NCBI RefSeq assembly: GCF_003268675.1
Contig: NZ_CP029378.1
Coordinates: 744,001-808,000, forward strand
Source of the DNA: Streptomyces bacillaris
Lineage (GTDB): Bacteria > Actinomycetota > Actinomycetes > Streptomycetales > Streptomycetaceae
Length of the DNA stretch: 64,000 nucleotides
Direction: 5' to 3'
Every line of letters begins with the position of its first letter. The stretch's first letter is position 1. Of the stretch, positions 14,467 to 23,062 are shown one piece after another. The notes under the pieces are model-generated. The model ran no database searches and was not told where the DNA came from. It saw nothing but the letters and a program-made list of their open reading frames with translations. A program made the translations under genes and the position numbers.

Positions 14467-15755
14467 GGGGTGCTCCCCTGCTCGGTCCCCGGGGTCCGGG
14501 AGGCTTCGGGCTGCGCGGTCCCCGACACGGCCGGCAGCGGGAGCGGCAGCACGCCCCGGGGAGCCGCCGCCGCACCCTCCGTACCGTCCCCGCCGTCGCC
14601 GCCCGGTTCATGCGGGGGCGGGGGCAGGGCCGGGTCGTCCGGGGTGAGCGCCGGGATGATCCGCGTACCGGGTGCGGCCGTGACGTCCAGGTAGACGTTC
14701 AGGTAGTCGCCCTTCACCCCGCGCAGCACCTCGTCCGTGAACGGGTAGGTGAGCGAGGCCTGCAGGGAGTCGGGAAGATCCTGGCCGGAGTCCGCGAGGG
14801 CCTTCAGCGTCGGGGCGAGCGCCTTGAGGTCCGCGATCATGTCGGCCTTGCTCCGGTTGACGGTGTCGACGGCCACGGTGGAGAGGGCGTCGAGCGAGCG
14901 CAGCATGGTGAGCAGGGAGCCGCGCTGCTTCTCCAGGACCTTGAGCCCGGGGCTGAGCCCGGTGAGGACCGTTCCGACGTCCTGTTTCCGGGTGGCGAGG
15001 GTGGCGGAGAGCCGGTTGACGCCGTCCAGGGCCCGAGTGATGTCGCCCTTGTTCTCGTCCAGGTTGGTGACCAGGGTGTCGACCCGGTTGAGCATCGAGC
15101 GGATCTGTGGTTCCTGGCCGGTGAGCGCCTTGTTCAGCTCGGTGGTGATGGTCTTGAGCTGGTTGATCCCGCCGCCGTTGAGAAGCATGGACAGCGCGCC
15201 GAAGACCTCTTCGACCTCGGGGTTGCGGTTCGTGCGGGCGAGCGGGATGCGGCCGCTCTCCGCCAGGGAGCCGCGGGCGGTGCCCTGCGCGGGCGGAGTG
15301 AGCTGGATGTACTTCTCGCCGAGAAGGCTGGACTGTTCGAGGCGGGCGTAGGCGTTGGCGGGGAGGGCGATGTCCCCGTTGACCCGCATGGTGACCCGGG
15401 CGCTCCAGCCGTCCGGGGCGAGGTCGATCCGGGTGACGCGCCCGACGGAGACGTCGTTGACCTTCACCGACGACTGCGGGGCCAGGCTGAGGACGTCACC
15501 GAACTCGGCGGTGATCTCGTACGGACTGTCCCCCAGGTCGGCGCCGCCGGGCAGCGGGATCTGTTCGATGCCGGTGAAGACGGGGCCGTCGGCGCGTACG
15601 GCGACCAGGGCGATCAGGGCTCCGGTGGCCAGCAGGGCGACGGCTCCGACGGCCAGCCGGACGCCGGTACGGGGGCCGGTGCGGGCGTCGGCGGTCTGCG
15701 GTGGTTCGGCCGTGGCGTCCGGGGAGCCGTTCGTGCTGTGCGGGGTGCCGCTCAT
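14463..15755 (-). CDS. MCE family protein, fifth of six (MceE position, no lipobox)
   Basis: This 430-residue protein has a cytoplasmic N-terminus of ~30 residues, a transmembrane helix (LAVGAVALLATGALIALVAV), then the MCE domain (SSVKVNDVSVGRVTRIDL), a YIQLTPP strand, a long alpha-helical segment (about 150-330), and a Pro/Gly-rich C-terminus. In mycobacteria the protein at this operon position is usually a lipoprotein, but no cysteine follows the hydrophobic segment here, so this one appears to be simply membrane-anchored. It overlaps its neighbours by 4 nt at each end and belongs to the same hexamer. Confidence 0.88.
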   Translation of the reverse strand: MSGTPHSTNGSPDATAEPPQTADARTGPRTGVRLAVGAVALLATGALIALVAVRADGPVFTGIEQIPLPGGADLGDSPYEITAEFGDVLSLAPQSSVKVNDVSVGRVTRIDLAPDGWSARVTMRVNGDIALPANAYARLEQSSLLGEKYIQLTPPAQGTARGSLAESGRIPLARTNRNPEVEEVFGALSMLLNGGGINQLKTITTELNKALTGQEPQIRSMLNRVDTLVTNLDENKGDITRALDGVNRLSATLATRKQDVGTVLTGLSPGLKVLEKQRGSLLTMLRSLDALSTVAVDTVNRSKADMIADLKALAPTLKALADSGQDLPDSLQASLTYPFTDEVLRGVKGDYLNVYLDVTAAPGTRIIPALTPDDPALPPPPHEPGGDGGDGTEGAAAAPRGVLPLPLPAVSGTAQPEASRTPGTEQGSTP

Positions 15756-16909
15756 CGTTCCGCTCCCTTCTTCCGCTGCTCCGGGTTCTGCTGGTCCGGT
15801 TTCTTCTCCGTCGGCTGTTTCTCGGGCGTGCCGAAGACCGTGCCGACCTCCGGCAGCGGCAGCACGGGCAGGGCCTTGCGGCGGTTCGCGTCGACGGGGG
15901 CGAGGCCGGGCGGCGGGCCGGAGGCGGCGGCCGGGTCGGTGAGCGGGCCGCCCATGGAGAGTTCGTTGAGGTTGGCCCGCCCGTTCAGGGTCCGGTTGGC
16001 GGGGTCGTACGCGTTCAGGACGTTGCCCGCCGCCAGCGGCAGCGTGTCCATCGCCTCGGCCAGCGAGGCACGCTGGTCGACCAGGGCCTGGGTGATGGGG
16101 ACCAGGGCGTCGACGTTCTTCTTCAGCGCGCCCCGGTTCTTGGCGATGAACGTCTTCACCTGGCCGAGGGCCGCCCCCAGCTCCTTCAGCGCGGCGCTGA
16201 GGTTCTTCTTGTCGTCCGCGAGGAACGAGGTGACCGAGTTGAGCTGCTGCTCGGCGGTACGGACCTCGCTGTCGTTCTCCTTGAGCATGGTGGTGAAGGA
16301 CTGGAGGTAGGAGAGGGTGTCGAACAGGTCGCCGCTGCTCTTGTCGAGCGTCTTGGCGGCCTTGCCGAACTGTTCGACGGAGTCCCCGATGGCCTTGCCG
16401 TTGCCGTCCAGGTTCTTCGCCCCCGTCTCCAGGAGCCGGGCGAGCGCCCCGTCGGCGTTGGCCCCGTTCGGTCCGAGCGCCGTGGTGATCTCGGTGATGG
16501 AGGCGTAGAGCTGGTCGACCTCGACGGGGGTCGCGTTGCGGGCGGCGGGGAGTTCGGCGCCGTCCGCGAGGAGCGGTCCGCCGTCGTAGGCGGGGGCGAG
16601 CTGGACGTACCGGTCGGCGACGAGGCTGGGCGCGACGACGACCGCGTGGGCGTCCTTGGGCACCTTGACGCCCTTGTCCAGCCGGAGGACGACCTTCACC
16701 TCCTCGCCCTGGGGCGTGACGGACTCGACCGTGCCGACCCGGACCCCGAGGACGCGCAGGTCGGACCCGGCGTAGACGCCCGTCGCCCGTTCGAAGTAGG
16801 CGGTGACGGTGGGCCGGGAGTCCTGCTCCAGGGCGCTGACCCCGGTGGTGGCGGCCACGGCGACGACCGCGAGTCCGGCGCCGATCCCGATGATGCGTGT
16901 ACGTCTCAT
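15752..16909 (-). CDS. MCE family protein, fourth of six (MceD position)
   Basis: This 385-residue protein has a short Arg-rich N-terminus, a hydrophobic anchor (IIGIGAGLAVVAVAATTGV), the MCE domain (GVYAGSDLRVLGVRVGTVESVTP; LVADRYVQLAPAY), a helical region, and a C-terminus rich in Lys, Pro and Gln (KQPTEKKPDQQNPEQ). The stop overlaps the next gene by 4 nt, while the start is 1 nt after the stop of the gene before it. Its role is as one subunit of the predicted heterohexameric Mce substrate channel. Confidence 0.9.
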   Translation of the reverse strand: MRRTRIIGIGAGLAVVAVAATTGVSALEQDSRPTVTAYFERATGVYAGSDLRVLGVRVGTVESVTPQGEEVKVVLRLDKGVKVPKDAHAVVVAPSLVADRYVQLAPAYDGGPLLADGAELPAARNATPVEVDQLYASITEITTALGPNGANADGALARLLETGAKNLDGNGKAIGDSVEQFGKAAKTLDKSSGDLFDTLSYLQSFTTMLKENDSEVRTAEQQLNSVTSFLADDKKNLSAALKELGAALGQVKTFIAKNRGALKKNVDALVPITQALVDQRASLAEAMDTLPLAAGNVLNAYDPANRTLNGRANLNELSMGGPLTDPAAASGPPPGLAPVDANRRKALPVLPLPEVGTVFGTPEKQPTEKKPDQQNPEQRKKGAER

Positions 16910-16910
16910 G

Positions 16911-17927
16911 TCAGCGGCCGCCTTGCTTCGGTGGCATGCATCCGGTAGCCGGGGGTGTGCCGGCGGGGAGGTAGTTCGGGGGGACGACTCCGCAGGCGTA
17001 CGTGTCGAACCAGCGGCCGTTGCCGAGGGTGTTGCCGACGAGCCGGCTGTAGGTGCCGGTCATGGCGAGCACCCGGTCCAGGCTCTTGCGGTTCTTGGCC
17101 AGGACGGCGGTGACCCGGCCGAGGGAGGCGAGGGTCGGCCCGAGCTGCTTGTCGTTCTCCTCGACGAGTGCGGTGAGCTGGGTGCCGAGGCTGCGGGTGC
17201 CGGTGAGCAGCAGGTGGATCGCGTCGCGGCGGGCCTGGAGCTCCCCGAGGAGCAGGTTCCCGTCCTCCAGGAGGGTTTCGAAGCTGCTCTTCTTGCCCGC
17301 GAGCGTCTTGGTGAGCTGCTTGCTGCTCCGGAGGAGCGTGGCGAGCTGGGCGTCCCGCGTGGAGACCGTACGGGAGAGGGCGGAGAGCCCTTCGGCGGCG
17401 CTGCGGACGTGGGGCGGGGAGTCCTTGAAGGTGGCGGAGATCGTCTCGAAGCTCTTGGCGAGCTGCTCGGTGTCGATCTCCTCGATGGTCTCCCCCAGCC
17501 CGTTGAACGCCTGGGTGACGTCGTACGGGGAGGTGGTGCGGCTCGCGGCGATCCGGGAGCCGGGGTCCTGGGGGGCGTTGCCGAGGGGGTCGACGGCGAG
17601 GTACTTCTCGCCCAGGAGGGTCTTGATGGCGATGCCCACGGTGGAGGCGTTGCCTATCCAGGCGTCCTTGACCTTGAAGTCGACCTTCACGCGGGGCCCG
17701 TCGAGGGAGACCCTGGTGACCTCCCCGACCTTCACTCCGGCGATCCGCACCTCGTCGCCCTCGGAGAGGCCGGCGGATTCGGTGAAGTCGGCGCTGTACG
17801 TCGTGCCGCCGCCGATGAAGGGCAGGGAGTCGGCGCGCCAGGCGGTGAGGGCGAGGAGGGTGAGGACGAGGAGTCCCACGACGGCGACGGCGACCGGGTT
17901 GCGTTCCCGGATGGGGGTGAGGGTCAT
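16911..17927 (-). CDS. MCE family protein, third of six (MceC position)
   Basis: This is a 338-residue protein. N-terminal anchor NPVAVAVVGLLVLTLLALTAW is followed by the MCE domain (AGLSEGDEVRIAGVKVGEVTRVSL; LLGEKYLAVDP), a helical stretch to ~300, and a short end with three cysteines (YACGVVPP...TGCMPP). The start at 17927 (MTLTPIRER) gives a 4-nt overlap with the preceding gene; longer in-frame starts are Arg/His-rich and implausible. It is part of the same Mce assembly. Confidence 0.9.
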   Translation of the reverse strand: MTLTPIRERNPVAVAVVGLLVLTLLALTAWRADSLPFIGGGTTYSADFTESAGLSEGDEVRIAGVKVGEVTRVSLDGPRVKVDFKVKDAWIGNASTVGIAIKTLLGEKYLAVDPLGNAPQDPGSRIAASRTTSPYDVTQAFNGLGETIEEIDTEQLAKSFETISATFKDSPPHVRSAAEGLSALSRTVSTRDAQLATLLRSSKQLTKTLAGKKSSFETLLEDGNLLLGELQARRDAIHLLLTGTRSLGTQLTALVEENDKQLGPTLASLGRVTAVLAKNRKSLDRVLAMTGTYSRLVGNTLGNGRWFDTYACGVVPPNYLPAGTPPATGCMPPKQGGR

Positions 17928-18955
17928 GCCAGGCACCTCGGCTGGGTGATGGCGATGCCGGTGGGGGGCGTGGAGCCGTCGTCGGTGGCCACCCCGCCGA
18001 CCTTGGCCTCGCAGAGGTAGAGGTTGAGCCACGAGCCGTAGGAGGTGAGGCGGCTGATCGCCTCCATCTTGGCCGGGGTCTTGTTCAGGAAGTTCTCGAT
18101 CTGCGGCGTGCCCTTCTCCAACTCGCCGCTTAGCTTCCCGAGTTGGCGGATGTTCTCTTTGAGGGGCGCCCGGCCGTCCTGGAAGAGGTCCGCGGTGACG
18201 GTGGTCAGTGCGCCCATGGCGGTGACGGCCTCACCTAGCGGTTTGCGGTCGCCGGAGAAGCCGGAGACCAGCTTCTCCAGGGTGACCACGAGGTCGTCGA
18301 ACCCGGCCTCCCGGTCGTTGACCGTCTTCAGGACCGTGTTGAGGTTCTTGATCACCTCTCCGATCACCTTGTCCTTGGCGGCGACGGTGGTGGTGAGCGA
18401 GCCGACGTGGCGCAGGATGGAGTCGACGGTGCCGCCCTCGCCCTGGAGGACCTGGACGATGGAGCCGGCGAGCTGGTTGACGTCCGGCGGGGAGAGGCCT
18501 TCGAAGAGGGGCTGGAAGCCGTTGAAGAGCTGAGTCAGGTCGAGCGCCGGGGTGGTGCGGTCGAGCGGGATGGTGGCCCCGGGGGCGAAGGTCCGGCCGA
18601 CCGGGCCCGCGCCCCGGTCCAGGTCGACATAGCGCTGGCCGACCATGTTGAGGTACTTGATGGAGGCCGTCACCGAGGCGGGGAGCGTACGCCCCTTCCG
18701 TACGCCGAAGGTGACCTCGGCCTCCCGGCGGTCGGCCACCCGGACGGACTCGACCTGGCCGACCTTCACCCCGGCGATGCGGACGCTGTCGCCGGGGATG
18801 AGGCCGGTGGCGTCGGTGAACCGCGCCTTGTACGTGGTGGTGTCGCCCACCCCCGTGTTGGCGATGGAGAGGCCGAGGACAGTGGTGGCGAGGACGGTCA
18901 CCAGGACGAAGACGAGGGACTTGGTCAGCGGTCCCGCGAGCGAGCGGCGTTTCAC
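17924..18955 (-). CDS. MCE family protein, second of six (MceB position)
   Basis: This 343-residue protein starts at a GTG (18955) whose bases overlap the stop of the preceding gene (GTGA). Anchor SLVFVLVTVLATTVLGLSIA precedes the MCE domain (ATGLIPGDSVRIAGVKVGQVESV; MVGQRYVDLDRGAG), a helical needle region, and a short tail with two cysteines (LYLCEAKVGG, QPRCLA). The close similarity to the MceC-position protein in the MCE core fits gene duplication within the operon. Confidence 0.9.
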   Translation of the reverse strand: MKRRSLAGPLTKSLVFVLVTVLATTVLGLSIANTGVGDTTTYKARFTDATGLIPGDSVRIAGVKVGQVESVRVADRREAEVTFGVRKGRTLPASVTASIKYLNMVGQRYVDLDRGAGPVGRTFAPGATIPLDRTTPALDLTQLFNGFQPLFEGLSPPDVNQLAGSIVQVLQGEGGTVDSILRHVGSLTTTVAAKDKVIGEVIKNLNTVLKTVNDREAGFDDLVVTLEKLVSGFSGDRKPLGEAVTAMGALTTVTADLFQDGRAPLKENIRQLGKLSGELEKGTPQIENFLNKTPAKMEAISRLTSYGSWLNLYLCEAKVGGVATDDGSTPPTGIAITQPRCLA

Positions 18956-20232
18956 TTGAGCTTCACCTCCGCACCGCGGAAAGCCGGACCGATGAGCACA
19001 CTGCTCCAGTCGGGCAGGGTCTGCGGCTGCACGTTCAGCGAGGGGGCGACCAGCTCGTTGACGAGCCGGGACTCCTGGGGCGAGTTGGGCAGGCCGAGCG
19101 CGCTGTCCCGCGCGGCCGGGGGTGGGGCGGTGACATCGGCCGACCGGCGGTTGTCGGCGGTGGGGACAGCCTTGCCGACGTACGGCACCGAGTAACAGCG
19201 CGGTCCACCGGTCGCGTTGTAGACCGGGGTGTCCTTGCCGCGGACGTACTTCCCCTGCGAGGGAACGGACTTGACCGTCACATGCAGTCCGGGCTCGTTC
19301 GTCCCCTTGCCGAGCGCCTTGTCCATGGCGGGCACGAAGCCGGCGACCGTACGGAGCGTGCAGGGGAACGCGTCGGCGTACTGCGCGAGGAGTTCGAGCG
19401 TGGGGCGGCCCGAGGAGGAGAGCCGGATCAGGTTCTCCTTGTTCTCCCGCAGGAAGGAGGTGACGTCCCGCGCGGAGGCGGTGGTGGTGCCGTACAACTC
19501 GGCCAGCCGCGCCTCCTGTTCGGCGATGGTGCCGCTCGTGGTGGTGGCGTCGGTGAGGGCGTCCAGCACGTCGGGGGCGGCGTCCGCGTAGAGCGTGCTG
19601 ACCTTGACGAGCTGCTTGATGTCCTCGTTGAGGGTGGGGAGTTGGGGGTTGAACTTCTTCAGGTGCCCGTCCAGCGTGGCCAGGGTCTCCCCCAGCTTCT
19701 CGCCGCGCCCTTCGAGCGCCTGGGAGACGGCGCTCAGGGTGGCGGAGAGCTTCTCGGGCTTCACCGCGGTCAGCAGCGGCAGGACGTTGTCCAGCACCTC
19801 TTCCAGCTCGATGGCGTTGCTGGAGCGGTCCTGCGGGATCACGGCTCCGGCGCTCAGGGTCCGCCCGGAGGGGACGCGGGGCGGCACGAGGGCGACGAAC
19901 CGCTGGCCGAAGAGGGTGGTGGGGAGCATCTGGGCGGTGACGTCGGCGGGGACCCGCTCCAGCTTGTCGCGGTCGATGGCCAGGGTGAGCCGGGCCCCCT
20001 CGGCGTCGGTGGCGATGGATCTGACCTGTCCGATGACGACCCCGCGCAGCTTCACATCGGCGTTGTCGTGCATCTCGTTGCCGACGGGTCCGGTGCGGAC
20101 GGTGACGGTGGCGTCGTCGGTGAACTCCTTGTCGTACACGGCGACCGACACCCATATGAGGAGGGCGGGGACCAGGAGGAAGGCGACCCCGGCGGTTCTG
20201 CGGCGGACGGTTCGTGCTCCACGTGGACTCAT
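18952..20232 (-). CDS. MCE family protein, first of six (MceA position)
   Basis: This is a 426-residue protein, first Mce subunit after the permeases. The N-terminal anchor is AGVAFLLVPALLIWVSVAVY. The MCE domain runs to ~125 (EMHDNADVKLRGVVIGQVRSI; LFGQRFVALVPP) and a long helical region to ~300. The C-terminal domain (TVAGFVPAMDKALGK, GGPRCYSVPYVG) is the larger type seen in MceA-like proteins. Its ATG directly abuts the stop of the second permease, sharing base 20232. It probably defines the membrane-proximal ring with the other five Mce proteins. Confidence 0.9.
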   Translation of the reverse strand: MSPRGARTVRRRTAGVAFLLVPALLIWVSVAVYDKEFTDDATVTVRTGPVGNEMHDNADVKLRGVVIGQVRSIATDAEGARLTLAIDRDKLERVPADVTAQMLPTTLFGQRFVALVPPRVPSGRTLSAGAVIPQDRSSNAIELEEVLDNVLPLLTAVKPEKLSATLSAVSQALEGRGEKLGETLATLDGHLKKFNPQLPTLNEDIKQLVKVSTLYADAAPDVLDALTDATTTSGTIAEQEARLAELYGTTTASARDVTSFLRENKENLIRLSSSGRPTLELLAQYADAFPCTLRTVAGFVPAMDKALGKGTNEPGLHVTVKSVPSQGKYVRGKDTPVYNATGGPRCYSVPYVGKAVPTADNRRSADVTAPPPAARDSALGLPNSPQESRLVNELVAPSLNVQPQTLPDWSSVLIGPAFRGAEVKLK

Positions 20233-21035
20233 CAGCCGGCCACCTTCACCGTCGTCGTGGCGCCCCAGATGGCGAGGGAGAGGAAGAAGTCGGTGACGCT
20301 GATCAGGACGATCGCGTTCCGCACCGACCGGCCCACGGCCACACCCACCCCGGCGGGGCCGCCGGTGGCGTGGAAGCCGTAGTAGCAGTGGGCGAGGATC
20401 ACCAGGACGCTGAAGATCAGCACTTTGAGCACCGACAGCAGCACGTCCTCCGGGGAGAGGAAGAGGTTGAAGTAGTGGTCGTAGGTGCCCGCCGACTGGC
20501 CGTTGAAGAGGATGGTGATGTAGCGGGAGGCGAGGTACGAGGAGAGCAGCCCGATCGCGTACAGCGGGATGATCGCGACGACCCCGGCGATGATCCGGGT
20601 GGTGACGAGGTACGGCATCGACCGCACGCCCATCGCCTCCAGGGCGTCGACCTCCTCGTTGATCCGCATCGCGCCGAGCTGGGCGGTGAAGCCGGCGCCG
20701 ACGGTGGCGGAGAGGGCGAGCCCGGCGACCAGGGGCGCGATCTCCCGGGTGTTGAAGTAGGCGGAGATGAACCCGGTGAAGGCCGAGGTGCCGATCTGGT
20801 CGAGCGCCGCGTACCCCTGGAGGCCCACGACCGTGCCGGTGAAGAGGGTCATGGCGACCATCACGCCGATGGTGCCGCCGATGACCCCGAGGCCGCCGCT
20901 GCCGAAGGCGACCTCGGCCAGCAGCCGCTGCACCTCCTTGAGGTAGCGGCGCAGGGTGCGCGGGACCCAGAGCAGGGCCTTGACGTAGAAGGTGAGTTGG
21001 TCGCCCGATCGGTCGAGCCAGCTGAGCATCGCCAT
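20232..21035 (-). CDS. YrbE/MlaE-family permease, second of two
   Basis: This 267-residue integral membrane protein has about five hydrophobic helices and the MlaE signatures GGTIGVMVAMTLFTGTVVGLQ, AGFTAQLGAMRINEEVDALEAMGV (the coupling helix contacting the ATPase) and FYGFHATGGPAGVG near the end. It forms the permease with the preceding paralogue. In Mla/Mce systems the permease hands substrate between the membrane and the MCE ring. There are 3 nt between its start and the stop of the other permease gene. Confidence 0.93.
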   Translation of the reverse strand: MAMLSWLDRSGDQLTFYVKALLWVPRTLRRYLKEVQRLLAEVAFGSGGLGVIGGTIGVMVAMTLFTGTVVGLQGYAALDQIGTSAFTGFISAYFNTREIAPLVAGLALSATVGAGFTAQLGAMRINEEVDALEAMGVRSMPYLVTTRIIAGVVAIIPLYAIGLLSSYLASRYITILFNGQSAGTYDHYFNLFLSPEDVLLSVLKVLIFSVLVILAHCYYGFHATGGPAGVGVAVGRSVRNAIVLISVTDFFLSLAIWGATTTVKVAG

Positions 21036-21038
21036 GGC

Positions 21039-21929
21039 TCAGCCCCCCTTCGCGGGGACGATCTGGAGGTAGATCGCCGTGAGGACCATGTTCACGAAGA
21101 ACAGCAGCATGAACGTGATGACGACGGACTGGTTGACCGCGTCACCGACGCCCTTGGGGCCGCCGCGCGGGTTGAGGCCGCGGTGGGCGGCGACGATGCC
21201 CGCGATGAACCCGAAGATGAGGGCCTTGAGTTCGCTGACGTACAGGTCGGGCAGCTGGGCCAGGGCGGAGAAGCTGGCGAGATAGGCGCCCGGGGTGCCG
21301 TTCTGCATGATGACGTTGAAGAAGTAGCCGCCGAGCGTGCCGACCACCGAGATCAGCCCGTTGAGCAGGACGGCGACGAGCATGGTGGCCAGCACCCGGG
21401 GGACGACGAGGCGCTGGATGGGCGAGACGCCCATCACCTCCATCGCGTCCAGCTCCTCGCGGATCTTGCGGGAGCCGAGGTCGGCGCAGATCGCGGATCC
21501 CGCGGCGCCGGAGATGAGCAGCGCCACGATGATGGGGCTGGCCTGCTGGATCACCGCGAGGACGCTGGCGCCGCCGGTGAAGGACTGGGCGCCGAGCTGC
21601 TGGGTGAGCGAGCCGACCTGGAGGGCGATGACCGCGCCGAACGGGATGGAGACAAGGGCGGCGGGCAGGATCGTCACGCTGGCGACGAACCAGAACTGCT
21701 CGATGAACTCGCGCAGTTGGAAGGGCCTGCGGAAGATGGCCCGGGCCACGGCGAGCCCGAGCGCGAAGAGCTTGCCGGTCTCCCGGAGGGGGGCGAGCAG
21801 CCGGCTGGGGCGCCGCTGCCCGGGGGCTCCGGAGGAGATTCCCGAGGCGGCTTCGGCGGGGGCCTTGGACAGGGTGGGTGCGGGTTCCCCGGGCGGGTCG
21901 GGCGGCCGCACCGGCAGCGGGGCGGTCAC
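21039..21929 (-). CDS. YrbE/MlaE-family permease, first of two
   Basis: This is a 296-residue membrane protein. A ~55-residue soluble N-terminus comes first, then the MlaE fold with FIEQFWFVASVTILPAALVS, GAAGSAICADLGSRKIREEL with DAMEVMGVSP (EExDAMExMG coupling motif), and AHRGLNPRGGPKGVG near the C-terminus. It pairs with the second permease as a heterodimer. Its start overlaps the ATPase stop by 4 nt, so ATPase and permease are translationally coupled. Confidence 0.93.
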   Translation of the reverse strand: MTAPLPVRPPDPPGEPAPTLSKAPAEAASGISSGAPGQRRPSRLLAPLRETGKLFALGLAVARAIFRRPFQLREFIEQFWFVASVTILPAALVSIPFGAVIALQVGSLTQQLGAQSFTGGASVLAVIQQASPIIVALLISGAAGSAICADLGSRKIREELDAMEVMGVSPIQRLVVPRVLATMLVAVLLNGLISVVGTLGGYFFNVIMQNGTPGAYLASFSALAQLPDLYVSELKALIFGFIAGIVAAHRGLNPRGGPKGVGDAVNQSVVITFMLLFFVNMVLTAIYLQIVPAKGG

Positions 21930-22924
21930 GCTCTCGCACCTCCCGCGGCCGGGGCGTAGCTGTTGAGGATGGCCGTACGGGCGGCCTCCGGCAGCTGGCC
22001 CATCATCGCCATGACCCGCTCCCGGCGGCGCAGCGCTCCCTGGCGTACGGGCATCCCGGGCGAGGGCTCCAGCTGCGGGACGACGGTTCTCGGCAGGGCG
22101 ATCGTGTCGGCCCGGCCGAGGGCGTCGCTGCGCTGCTGCTCGGCGGCGAGGGTGGCGGCGTCCTTCTCCTCGGACATCCCGATGGGCCCTTCGCGGCGTC
22201 CGGCGAGGAACTGGGCGACGACCGGGGTGTCGCTGGTGAGCAGCACCTCGCGCGGCCCGAAGGTGACGAGGTTGCGGCGGAAGAGCATCCCCATGTTGTC
22301 GGGGACGGTCGCCGCGATGTCGAGGTTGTGGGTGACGATCAGCATCGTCGCGTCGATCTGCGCGTTGAGGTCGATGAGGAGCTGCGAGAGGTACGCGGTG
22401 CGCACGGGGTCGAGTCCGGAGTCCGGTTCGTCGCAGAGGATGATCTGCGGGTCCAGGACGAGCGCCCGGGCGAGTCCGGCTCGTTTGCGCATTCCGCCGG
22501 ATATCTCGCCGGGGAGCTTTCCCTCGGCGCCGAGCAGTCCGACGATCTCGATGCGCTCCATGACGATGCGGCGGATCTCGGATTCCTTCTTGCGGGTGTG
22601 TTCGCGCAAGGGGAAGGCGATGTTGTCGAAGAGGGACATCGAGCCGAAGAGGGCGCCGTCCTGGAACATCAGGCCGAAGAGCTTCCGGGTCTCCATGATG
22701 TCGCGTTCGGAGCTGTTGACCATGTCGACGCCGTTGATGAGGACACGGCCCTGTTCGGGTTTGAGGAGCCCGATGATGGATTTCAGGAAGACGGTCTTTC
22801 CGGTGCCGGAAGGGCCGAGCATGACGCTCACCTCACCGGCGGGCAGGGTGAGGCTGACGTCCTGCCAGATGTTCTGCTTGCCGAAGGACTTCGTCAGGCC
22901 CTCGACGACTACTTCGATTCCCAT
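21926..22924 (-). CDS. Mce-system ABC ATPase (MlaF/Mkl/MceG-like)
   Basis: This 332-residue ATP-binding subunit has Walker A GPSGTGKT (37-44), the signature ISGGMRKRAGLARAL and Walker B ILCDEPDSGLDP. It powers the YrbE permeases. Beyond residue ~245 there is a ~85-residue C-terminal extension (EEKDAATLAAEQQ...LPEAARTAILNSYAP), as in actinobacterial MceG, absent from proteobacterial MlaF. It is the first gene of the operon: AAGGAGGA lies 6 nt before the ATG and 138 bp separate it from the upstream exported-protein gene. Unlike in mycobacteria, where mceG is encoded apart from the mce operons, the ATPase is inside the operon. Confidence 0.93.
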   Translation of the reverse strand: MGIEVVVEGLTKSFGKQNIWQDVSLTLPAGEVSVMLGPSGTGKTVFLKSIIGLLKPEQGRVLINGVDMVNSSERDIMETRKLFGLMFQDGALFGSMSLFDNIAFPLREHTRKKESEIRRIVMERIEIVGLLGAEGKLPGEISGGMRKRAGLARALVLDPQIILCDEPDSGLDPVRTAYLSQLLIDLNAQIDATMLIVTHNLDIAATVPDNMGMLFRRNLVTFGPREVLLTSDTPVVAQFLAGRREGPIGMSEEKDAATLAAEQQRSDALGRADTIALPRTVVPQLEPSPGMPVRQGALRRRERVMAMMGQLPEAARTAILNSYAPAAGGARA

Positions 22925-23062
22925 CGGTCCTCCTTCGAAGGGGTGGTGGCCATCGTCATCTGTCAGCGCTCCGGCGGTCGGAAATCGGCGGGAGGGGGTG
23001 TGGCGTGGAGGGGGATGCGGAATTACGGGGTCGCCCGGTGACGGCTGCGACCACTTCCGGCG

